64,000 nt of DNA from Manganitrophus sp963718695 (GTDB lineage: Bacteria > Nitrospirota > Nitrospiria > SBBL01 > Manganitrophaceae). The notes beneath the pieces were generated by a model. The model was not told where the DNA came from. It saw only the letters and a program-made list of their open reading frames with translations, and made no database searches. The stretch lies in assembly GCA_963718695.1 (NCBI GenBank), contig OY970371.1, positions 3,100,001-3,164,000 on the forward strand, read 5' to 3'. This document shows positions 57,004 through 64,000 of the stretch, one piece after another. Each line of letters opens with the position of its first letter. Position 1 is the stretch's first letter. A program made the translations under genes and the position numbers.

Positions 57004-59685
57004 CTAGAAACCTTGCGACCGCATCGCTTCCGCCCACCGCTCGGTGACTTGATCGAGGATCTCGACGGTGATCCGGTCGATTCCCTTCTCATTGGCGTAC
57101 GATTCGATCTCCTTGATCACCGTTCCCCGGACGAAAGAGGGGATGCGGGCGATTCGGCCCTCCGCATCAGCATCCCAGGCGTGATGTCGCTCGACATTCC
57201 GGGAAAGCTGCGCCCATTCACTGTATTTTGCATCGATAATCGAGGGGTTAATCTCGCGGAGCCCCTTCTTGCGGGCATCAACCTCGATCCGCCAGCGGGT
57301 CATCTCTCGAATTAACCCTTCCGGGATCTCCAGGAGCTTCGTATTTGCCGCATCGGTCCAGCTGATGGGGGCAAGTACTTTGTCCAGTCCGCTCTCCTTA
57401 CGCTCCAGTTTTTTATAATATTCCCCCGGTGCGCCGCAGAGAGAGCAATGGTCAGGAATCTGCTGCGAGGCAACCTGGCTGCAAAGCGTACAGACGAAAT
57501 AATCAAGCTCTTTCTTCATAAAGATGAACCGCGATGCCTTGGCCTCGCAGACGGGACACTGCGATGGAACCTGCCGGACGACATGGCCGCACATTCCGCA
57601 GAAATGGAAGCTCTGTTCCGCAGCCGGTTCCCCCTTCGTCATGGTGGCAATTCGCTTTTTGATCTCTTCGAGGCTGGTCGCGCCGGAAAGAACCGCCTCC
57701 ATCTCCTCGGTCGCCTTTTTAATTCCCGCCTCTGCGACCTCGAGCGTAATCTCGGTAATCGCGTGGCTGAAGGCATAATTCTCGATGTGCTGACGGGTCC
57801 CGTCCCGCATGAAGCCGACCGGCACCCGCGCCAGTCGCTCCTGCGCATCGGCCGTCCAGGTGAACTGGGGTGTCTTTACTTCAGGGGCCTTTACTTCAGC
57901 TTTTGGCGTGCTCTGCGGAAGAACCGCCTCGGCGATCGCCTTGGCACTCATCTCAATCGTCTGATCGTCGTCCTGGCCTCCTTCGATCATCCGAACGGCA
58001 AATTCTTTTGTGATCGTTTGGAAGCCCATCTTTCGGGCCATCTTCTCCGCTTTCGCTTTGGCGCGGCGGCGCTCGAAACCGGCCGGAACCTTGCGGATGA
58101 TGTTTTTGGCATCTTCGGTCCAGTTCAGCGGGACCCCGTCGTAGCCGACCTCTTGAACCAATCCCCCCTCGGCCTTGGCCGCCGCTTCGAAGATCGACTT
58201 ATCAAGAAATTGGAAGGCGCTCCCTTCGGCGCTGCAGATCGGGCATCGGACCGGCTTCTCCCCTTTGGCGGTATAGCCGCAGCCGCCGCAGATGTAGAAA
58301 TCCATCTTCGCCTTCTCGTCGTAGCTCGCGGCGCGCTCGGCATCGCGGTCGCCGACGATCTGGGTCATCATCCCGGCAAGGCCGTTCCCCTCGAGGGTTT
58401 GAGAAACCCCTTCGGCGGCGGTCATCTTGTTCCGGTCGATCCCCTTCTCATCGAGCACCCGGCCCAAATTCTTCATCGCTTCGATCGCCGACTTCGGCAG
58501 GATATCCCCCATCGCCGCATCGACGACCGAGTTGCTGATGATGGTGAAACCCTTTTCGATCGCATACCGGTAGACGGCGGTTTTGGCGACCCCCCGCGCG
58601 AAGATGGGGACCTTCTCCATCCGCTTGGAGGCCTCTTCGGTCCAGGCGACGGTATACTCGGCGATGGCATCGATCGGCGGAATATATTTCTGGTTCGAGA
58701 CCAGCACGTTGCACGGCGCCATCCGGATCAGGTTCTCAGAGTTGCTCCCGACATCCATCTCTTCATCGGAGTGGACGCCGATCCGGCCGACGACAAGGAG
58801 CCACGGTTTCTCCTTCTTCACATATTGAAGAACCTTCTCGAACGGCTTCCCGTCGAGGAGCGAGGTTTTGATCGTCACCCCTTCCGCCTCGGCGATCTTG
58901 AGACAGATTTCAAGGTGGGACTGATAAATCTTGGCGAGGCCGGAGTCGATCACCTCTTCGTGGAGTTTCTCCTGTTCCTTGAACCGGAAGACTTTTCCCG
59001 CCTCTTCGGAGAGAACCCCGGAGATCGAGTTGAAAACGGCATAGTGATAATAGGGATCGAAGGCCGAAACGACGTTGATCTGAAGCTGATACGCTTTGGC
59101 GAGATCAAGGGCCGTTTTGAAGCCGGCGAAGGAGAAGTGGCTTCCATCGACCGCCACGACGATCTTTCCCATTTTTCCCGGCTCGGGCGGCTTCGTCTCT
59201 TTGACGACGAAAACATCGGACTTACGCACCCGGCGGATCGTCCGCTCGGTGACGCTTCCGATCATGCTCTCCCGGACGGCGCCGACGCCGAGGGCGCCGA
59301 GGATCACCAGATCGTAGCCGTTCTTCACGATGTCATCGACCAGGACCTTGTAGTTCTTCCCTTCGAGCGAGACCCGCTCCATCGGGATGTTTCCCTCTTT
59401 GCACTTTTCGTCGACGATATCCAGGTAAGAGTCGGTGATGATTTCCAGTCCGCGGGTAATCAGGGAGTCGTGGATTTTTCGTTGCCGCTCCAGTTCGTTC
59501 TCGTCATGATACTCTTCGGGAAGGCCCGCCTCCATCTGCTTGAATCGCTTGTCGTGGAGCTTGGCGGCATAGGCGTGGCTTCCGATGACCTTCGCCCCAA
59601 ATTGCTTTGCCAACATCACACCGATATCGATGGCCGTGTTGGAATAGTCTGAGTTATCGACAGGGATATAGATCGACCGATACAT
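57004..59685 (-). CDS. USP-USP-PCP_red x5 fusion with rubredoxin-like ribbons
   Basis: An 893-residue multidomain protein. Residues 1-160 and 170-335 are two universal-stress-protein (UspA) domains; the nucleotide-binding loops appear as G-A-L-G-V-G-A-V-R-E-S and V-G-R-I-G-V-H-S-D. Five PCP_red domains follow, starting W-T-E-E-A (about 350), W-T-E-D-A (530), W-T-A-D-A (617), W-T-D-A-A (777) and W-D-A-D-A (835). Between them sit three rubredoxin-like zinc ribbons: C-G-G-C-G...C-P-I-C, C-G-M-C-G...C-P-V-C and C-T-L-C...C-S-L-C. GGAGG precedes the ATG. I know of no characterised protein of this layout; a redox or tetrapyrrole stress role is a guess. Confidence 0.8.
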   Translation of the reverse strand: MYRSIYIPVDNSDYSNTAIDIGVMLAKQFGAKVIGSHAYAAKLHDKRFKQMEAGLPEEYHDENELERQRKIHDSLITRGLEIITDSYLDIVDEKCKEGNIPMERVSLEGKNYKVLVDDIVKNGYDLVILGALGVGAVRESMIGSVTERTIRRVRKSDVFVVKETKPPEPGKMGKIVVAVDGSHFSFAGFKTALDLAKAYQLQINVVSAFDPYYHYAVFNSISGVLSEEAGKVFRFKEQEKLHEEVIDSGLAKIYQSHLEICLKIAEAEGVTIKTSLLDGKPFEKVLQYVKKEKPWLLVVGRIGVHSDEEMDVGSNSENLIRMAPCNVLVSNQKYIPPIDAIAEYTVAWTEEASKRMEKVPIFARGVAKTAVYRYAIEKGFTIISNSVVDAAMGDILPKSAIEAMKNLGRVLDEKGIDRNKMTAAEGVSQTLEGNGLAGMMTQIVGDRDAERAASYDEKAKMDFYICGGCGYTAKGEKPVRCPICSAEGSAFQFLDKSIFEAAAKAEGGLVQEVGYDGVPLNWTEDAKNIIRKVPAGFERRRAKAKAEKMARKMGFQTITKEFAVRMIEGGQDDDQTIEMSAKAIAEAVLPQSTPKAEVKAPEVKTPQFTWTADAQERLARVPVGFMRDGTRQHIENYAFSHAITEITLEVAEAGIKKATEEMEAVLSGATSLEEIKKRIATMTKGEPAAEQSFHFCGMCGHVVRQVPSQCPVCEAKASRFIFMKKELDYFVCTLCSQVASQQIPDHCSLCGAPGEYYKKLERKESGLDKVLAPISWTDAANTKLLEIPEGLIREMTRWRIEVDARKKGLREINPSIIDAKYSEWAQLSRNVERHHAWDADAEGRIARIPSFVRGTVIKEIESYANEKGIDRITVEILDQVTERWAEAMRSQGF

Positions 59686-59908
59686 ATGAAAAGCCTCCCC
59701 CTTGAATGCAAGCCCCGGTTATCTTGACGAAGATAGAAGCGGATCATGCCGAAAAATCAGGCATCCTATCAAAAGTGGCTGCATTATAGCACCCTCTTTT
59801 TTTAAAAACAACTTTTTTTCTATTGACAGTCGATGTGAAAGGAACAACCGTTATCTGATTTACATTGGCGAAAATTCGGAGGAATTCACTCAGACGAGAG
59901 ATGGTTCT

Positions 59909-60181
59909 TTATTCCGAGATTACCCCAACCCCGCCTCCCTCTTTATCGACCACCGGCATCGACTTATTGCAATGGGGACATTTCACGTAGACGAGGTTAT
60001 CGAAGAGGCCGATACTGTAATGATTGACGAGGAGGTCGAACTCTTTTTTACAGGCGGGACAAGCAGCAAGGTAGCGCTTTAAAAAGAGTTTTACTTCTGA
60101 TTGAAGGGTTTGAAGCTGGTGTTGCAGTCGAAGGACTTCTGATTCGAGACGATCGATCCGTTTCTCAATCTCTTCCGCCAT
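59909..60181 (-). CDS. Coiled-coil zinc-ribbon protein
   Basis: A 90-residue protein: an N-terminal coiled coil (E-K-R-I-D-R-L-E-S-E-V-L-R-L-Q) of about 32 residues, then a zinc ribbon C-P-A-C (41-44) and C-P-H-C (69-72). Such small proteins may bind nucleic acids or another protein; family not recognised. It stands alone between the USP fusion and the PleD-like gene, on the same strand. Confidence 0.65.
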   Translation of the reverse strand: MAEEIEKRIDRLESEVLRLQHQLQTLQSEVKLFLKRYLAACPACKKEFDLLVNHYSIGLFDNLVYVKCPHCNKSMPVVDKEGGGVGVISE

Positions 60182-60337
60182 AGTGTTCGTATCATAGTAA
60201 AAAAGACTTGACCTGTCAACCGATAATCGACTATTGAATCTGAAACAATTTAAACAGCGGATCTCGTAACGTAAACTCCCGTCAACGAAACTATGAAATT
60301 ATGCAGGGGACACAGAAATAATACGGAATGAAGACTT

Positions 60338-61321
60338 TCATGCTGATTCCATCTCGGCGACCGTCATCGTTTCCACCCGATTTCCCCCCGCCCGCTTCGC
60401 CCGGTAGAGGGCAAAGTCGGCGGCCAAGATCGCCTGGCGCGCATCGCGCAGCTCCGGATCGGGAAAACCGGCCACCCCGATGCTGACAGAGACCCGGTGT
60501 TTCTTTCCCAGGATCGGAAAAGCGGTGCAGCCGACCCGTTGCAAGATCCGCTGAGCGACCTGAGCCGCATCTTCCCGGAGCGATTCCGGCAACAAAACGG
60601 CCAGCTCATCTCCACCATACCGGGCCGCCAGATCGACCTTTCGAATCTCCATTTGAATGATCTTCCCCAGCTCCTCTAGAACCTTGTCCCCCGCTTCATG
60701 GCCGAATTTGTCGTTGACCTGCTTGAACTCATCAACATCGATCAACAAGCAAGAGAAGGGGGTACAGTACCGCTGCGCGCGGGAGAACTCCTGGTTGAGC
60801 ACCTCCTGGACGTAGCGCCGGTTGAAGAGCCCGGTGACCGGATCGGTAATCGCCAAGGTCTGAACTTGCTTGAGCAGAACCTGATATTCTTGGTTCTTTC
60901 CGGCCAACTCCTTATTTTTTGCGATCAGCTCATCCTGGAGGCGCTTCATTCGAAGGGCGGCGGCGACCCGGGCCTGCAACTCCATCGGATCAAACGGCTT
61001 GGTCACATAGTCGGTGGCCCCCTCTGCCAACCCCAACACCTTATCTTCCGTCTTCCCTTTCACCGTGACGATGATGATCGGGATGCCCCGGAGATCCTCC
61101 TGCCCTCGCAGGTGACGGCAGGTTTCACGCCCATTCATGTCGGGAAGAACCATATCGAGCAAAATTAAATCGGGAAGGACCTCCCGAGCCAGCTTTAGTC
61201 CCTGAATTCCGGTACTGGCAATGAGAACTTGATGGCCGGCCATCTCCAAAGCCGCCTTGATCTGGTCGAGCTCAAAAGGGCTGTCTTCGATGACTAAAAC
61301 GCGCGGGACCCGCTCCTCCAT
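60338..61321 (-). CDS. Response regulator-GGDEF diguanylate cyclase (PleD-like)
   Basis: A 327-residue protein. The receiver domain (1-125) has the phospho-acceptor in L-I-L-L-D-M-V near 56 and the usual V-T-K-P-F at 106-110. A coiled-coil helix (about 130-155) links to a GGDEF domain with A-R-Y-G-G-D-E-L near 237-244. An RxxD inhibitory site (R-K-V-D) lies five residues before it, so product inhibition is likely. It makes c-di-GMP in response to an unidentified histidine kinase. AAGG/GGAGG precede the ATG. Conserved length and active-site residues mean it is probably functional. Confidence 0.9.
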   Translation of the reverse strand: MEERVPRVLVIEDSPFELDQIKAALEMAGHQVLIASTGIQGLKLAREVLPDLILLDMVLPDMNGRETCRHLRGQEDLRGIPIIIVTVKGKTEDKVLGLAEGATDYVTKPFDPMELQARVAAALRMKRLQDELIAKNKELAGKNQEYQVLLKQVQTLAITDPVTGLFNRRYVQEVLNQEFSRAQRYCTPFSCLLIDVDEFKQVNDKFGHEAGDKVLEELGKIIQMEIRKVDLAARYGGDELAVLLPESLREDAAQVAQRILQRVGCTAFPILGKKHRVSVSIGVAGFPDPELRDARQAILAADFALYRAKRAGGNRVETMTVAEMESA

Positions 61322-61961
61322 GCCTTGGCCTCCATACCTACGGTGAGAATAGCATAGAAAAAAGGGATGTCAATCAATCTTGCTTCACCTTTAGGAATGA
61401 GTTTTCATTTTTTTGCACATATTTGCATCCCTCCCAAGGGGATCAAACATTAAAACTTTAAAGGGATACATCCTATTGGACTATTCCGGGACTGGACTGG
61501 ATTAATACGCGGGGAATGGCGCTTGCATGTCAATTGCATATCAACCTGTCACTGCTTGAATCTTCCGCGCGGCGAAATCCCGCCACCTCCGCCACTCAAA
61601 ATGAAGGGAAACCCAATGCTGAGCCTGCTGACAACAAGCATACAAACTTCTCATCTAAACCAGTCCTCTCAAGAGTTTCCCTCTGTATTCATCTTCTTCT
61701 TTTTTCTCTTTCTGATTCGTTTCTATCTTTTTATCTCCCGACAGTCTATTCCTGCTGCCACGCTCTTATGTCGGTCTTCAGCCGAATCTGCAGAACGCGA
61801 AGAGTTTCGTGCATCCCAAAACACCTCCGACGCTGTCCGAGCAGTCTAAGACAGACTCCTTCAGCCGATTGAAACCCAAAAGAGGCAGGAGCTCCGACGG
61901 GATTGGTCAGGGGATGGGACTTTAATAAGCGAAAGCGTGAGAAGGATTGGTCGGAATCTCT
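61322..61961. other. Gene-free stretch between the two cyclase genes
   Basis: I see no convincing gene in these 640 bases. Two overlapping frames (about 61,516-61,872) have low-complexity, Ser/Phe-rich translations without ribosome sites. No strong terminator or promoter pair is evident. Confidence 0.45.
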
Positions 61962-63398
61962 TCAGCAGGTCTTTCTACTTTCGCTTGTGGAAGAAGCAGA
62001 ATCGGAACGAAAAATATGGACCCGGTTGCGGCCGGCCCGCTTCGCCTCGTAGAGTGCTTTATCGGCACGATGAATAAACTCCTCCGGCGTAGGAAGGCGG
62101 TTTTCATCTCCCTTCATCGTACTGATGCCGAAGCTACAGGTTAGGGGGGTACCCTCCGGAAGAAATCGCTCGGAGGCAGTGGCCTCCCGCAGTCGCTCGG
62201 CGGCCACCAGCGCCTCCGCCTCATCCGTTTCAGACATCAAGATGAGAAACTCCTCTCCCCCATACCGGGCGACGGTGTCGTAGGGTCGGATGATAAGCCC
62301 GAATAACCTGGCCAGCCCGTTGATCACCTGATCGCCCACCAGATGCCCGAAGCGGTCATTCACCGACTTGAAATGATCGATATCCATCAACAGAATAGAG
62401 AGAGGCCGACGCAAACGGAATGCCCGATCCATTTCGGTGATAAGAATCTCATTCAGGTAACGACGATTGTAAAGGCCGGTGAGGGGATCCCGGATCGAGA
62501 GGCTTTTGATCTCCTCGAAAGCCTGCTGTTTTTGAATCGCGATGACGGCCAGCGTTGCCAGCAACCGGAGAGCCTCGAGCATGGAGGGGGTGAAGGTCCG
62601 GGGCTTAAAATCATCATTGTAGAGGATGCCGACCGGTCCCTTCTCGGAGAGGAGTGGAACGGCAATAAGGGAGCGGACCCCCTCTTTGACGAGGATCGGA
62701 TTGTTGAAAGAGGGAAATTCGGAAATATTCGGGATCACGACCGGCTCATTGCGAGAAAGAATATGTTCGGTCAATCCCCCCGGTCGAACAGGGTAGATGG
62801 CTTGCTTAAAGAAGTCGGAGGAGAACCCCTTTGCCGATACTAAAAACAGCTGTTCTTTTTCTTTGTCAAAAATTGAGAGGGAACCGGCCGGCATCCCCGT
62901 CATCCGAATACCCCCCATCACAATCGCTTCGAAAATCTGCTGGGATGTTTCTGAGCGGGAGAGCATCTGATTGATTTCCAAAAGAACCCGATGTTCTGCC
63001 AGATGGGCTCTTAATTGGATCTCCTGTTCCTCCAGTTCATGGATGACACTCCAGAGAAGAAGGGAGACCTGCCCCGTCACCACATCAAAGGAGCGGGAGG
63101 GGATACTCAGCAGACGGGTGTGCATCTGTTGATTCCCGGTCAAATCGAAAACCAGGTCTACGCTGATACCTTGCATGTATTGAACGGGATCTCCGACGAA
63201 AACAGGGAGCGCCGCTTCTTGGGCAAGGAGAATGCCGGGCGCTTTTGGATCCAGATCAGAGACCCCTACGATTTGGACCCAGTTAAATCGCAACAGGCGA
63301 CTTAAGACCTCCCGTCCCCCTTTCCCGGCCCCGATCAGGAAAATTCTTGTAAGACCCTCTTTACTGACGTCGCTCAAGTTTTTTTTACGCTGAGACAT
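61962..63398 (-). CDS. Rossmann-GAF-GGDEF diguanylate cyclase
   Basis: A 478-residue protein. Residues about 17-110 form an NAD-binding-like domain: I-F-L-I-G-A-G-K-G-G-R-E near 19-30 gives a glycine-rich turn and V-G-V-S-D-L-D-P near 45-52 the acidic end of the second strand. A GAF domain follows (about 140-300), then a GGDEF domain with A-R-Y-G-G-E-E-F near 388-395 and an RxxD inhibitory site (R-P-Y-D) five residues before. It should make c-di-GMP. The Rossmann module suggests sensing of a dinucleotide or similar ligand, unusual for this class. I start at ATG 63398 rather than GTG 63407. Confidence 0.8.
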   Translation of the reverse strand: MSQRKKNLSDVSKEGLTRIFLIGAGKGGREVLSRLLRFNWVQIVGVSDLDPKAPGILLAQEAALPVFVGDPVQYMQGISVDLVFDLTGNQQMHTRLLSIPSRSFDVVTGQVSLLLWSVIHELEEQEIQLRAHLAEHRVLLEINQMLSRSETSQQIFEAIVMGGIRMTGMPAGSLSIFDKEKEQLFLVSAKGFSSDFFKQAIYPVRPGGLTEHILSRNEPVVIPNISEFPSFNNPILVKEGVRSLIAVPLLSEKGPVGILYNDDFKPRTFTPSMLEALRLLATLAVIAIQKQQAFEEIKSLSIRDPLTGLYNRRYLNEILITEMDRAFRLRRPLSILLMDIDHFKSVNDRFGHLVGDQVINGLARLFGLIIRPYDTVARYGGEEFLILMSETDEAEALVAAERLREATASERFLPEGTPLTCSFGISTMKGDENRLPTPEEFIHRADKALYEAKRAGRNRVHIFRSDSASSTSESRKTC

Positions 63399-63712
63399 GC
63401 ACTCCACCCGATGAAGGATTTCTTACACGACCGCGTCAACCTTTGGACAGCTCTGCTCCAGAAGTTTATCGCAAGCCGCTCCCTTGTCAACCTCCTCTCT
63501 TGGGATTTCTTTTCCTAAAAGTTGGGTCGATTCCCTATACCCGATTAAAAATAGTTTGCTAACCTTAATGGTTGACTGCGTCATCCTCACGGTTCTTAAC
63601 GTAAGTAACACTCAAGTGAAAGGACCCGATCTGAAGATCCGCCGTCTTTTATCCAATCGTTATTGATCGTCTTTATTTAGCAATAATTGATGCATCTGTG
63701 AAGGAGAAATAA
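63399..63712. other. Divergent intergenic region before CBS gene
   Basis: The 314 bases separate the GAF-GGDEF gene from the divergent CBS-domain gene. AAGGAG lies 7 bases before the CBS start codon. I see no other clear site. Confidence 0.45.
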
Positions 63713-64000
63713 ATGAGACGTGTTGAATATATGCTCGGTGGAGAAAATTTTAAGAAAATGACCGCCGGCCATTTTATGGAATCCGATGTCTATTACTACT
63801 CCGAGAACGCACTCGCAACGGAACTAATCAACGCGATGACGCGGGGCGGATTTGGAAGTTTACCGATCGTGGCGCCCGGGAAGGTGCTCGTCGGGATTGT
63901 CAGCGAGTATGATTTACTCAATGCGATCATGGCCGGCAAAGACCTCAAAACACTTACGGCCAAAGAAATCATGACAGTCGATCCGGTCACGGTGGGCGAA
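63713..64000 (+). CDS. CBS-domain protein, 3' end off window
   Basis: The first 96 codons of a gene running off the right edge. ATG 63713 follows AAGGAG. The visible part is one CBS motif-pair: M-T-A-G-H-F-M-E-S-D-V-Y-Y-Y, then G-F-G-S-L-P-I-V-A-P-G-K-V-L-V-G-I-V-S-E-Y-D and the start of a second motif (A-K-E-I-M-T-V-D-P-V-T-V). CBS pairs bind adenine nucleotides such as AMP and ATP. Whether an enzyme domain follows cannot be seen. Confidence 0.85.
   Translation, partial: MRRVEYMLGGENFKKMTAGHFMESDVYYYSENALATELINAMTRGGFGSLPIVAPGKVLVGIVSEYDLLNAIMAGKDLKTLTAKEIMTVDPVTVGE

Noticed and set aside
57448..59652. 734-codon plus-strand frame opposite the USP fusion gene
   Set aside because: A GC-rich antisense frame mirroring a real gene's codon pattern; its translation is rich in Arg, Gly and Asp with no known motif, while the minus strand has clear domains.
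61516..61872. Two overlapping plus-strand frames of about 110 codons
   Set aside because: Low-complexity Ser/Phe-rich translations, no ribosome sites, no recognisable features.
1..64000. tRNA or rRNA genes
   Set aside because: I looked for the T-arm GGTTCGAATCC-type pattern and CCA ends and for rRNA landmarks; none was convincing.

Overview
The window is bacterial DNA, most likely from a member of the Nitrospirota or a close relative. I infer this from the right-hand 13 kb, which is GC-rich and carries an unusual cluster of PCP_red (protochlorophyllide-reductase C-terminal-like) domains fused to radical-SAM and universal-stress-protein modules, beside GGDEF, PilZ and CBS signalling genes. 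No rRNA or tRNA gene is visible, so the taxonomy is tentative.

Positions 1 to about 50,695 look like a large integrated island. Its right end is visible: a large serine recombinase (49157-50722) lies head-on against a comM/yifB gene that keeps only its first ~350 codons (50679-51746) and loses homology at about 50,695. The last codons and stop of the recombinase are read from comM DNA. The other end and the rest of comM lie beyond the left edge. The island has variable, mostly lower G+C and mosaic content. It holds: a conjugation-type ATPase with a SWIM protein and a RecB-like nuclease (1-3.7 kb); an M23 peptidase pair; an OLD-like ATPase/nuclease and a NYN nuclease with a tiny promoter-hairpin transcript between them (5.5-8.1 kb); a second large serine recombinase with two small genes (8.3-10.6 kb); a Druantia-like defence operon (11.9-24.9 kb) with its own short serine recombinase (25.3-26.1 kb); a stretch of exported lipoproteins with duplicated LuxR-type HTH genes (26.2-33.4 kb); an RHS-repeat surface protein preceded by a probable c-di-GMP-I riboswitch (33.6-38.7 kb); a primase/helicase-like gene with 9-bp iteron-like arrays (40-41.5 kb); a RelE-type toxin-antitoxin pair; an XRE/RuvC-like pair; and a run of unknown minus-strand genes (43.6-47.1 kb).

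The defence operon runs on the minus strand: a 312-residue protein of unknown function, DruE-like DEAD helicase with DUF1998 (1744 aa), DruA (DUF4338), a zinc-finger protein, a coiled-coil protein, a gene decayed by three in-frame stops, an unknown 135-aa protein and a PD-(D/E)XK-like nuclease. Neighbouring genes overlap or nearly touch. The operon plus its recombinase is bracketed by near-identical 27-bp inverted repeats (25/27) at 11611 and 26112, which suggests a 14.5-kb mobile defence cassette nested in the larger island.

From 50.7 kb onward the DNA looks chromosomal: truncated comM, a lipoprotein, PilZ, a cluster of DnaA-box-like sites, a CopD-like membrane protein, then the PCP_red locus (a frameshifted four-domain gene, a radical-SAM/SPASM-PCP_red protein and a USP-USP-PCP_red x5 protein with rubredoxin-like zinc ribbons; ten PCP_red copies in 5.2 kb), a zinc-ribbon protein, two diguanylate cyclases with intact GGD/EEF and I-sites, and the start of a CBS-domain gene. 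c-di-GMP recurs on both sides of the junction: a riboswitch in the island, cyclases and a PilZ receptor in the chromosome.
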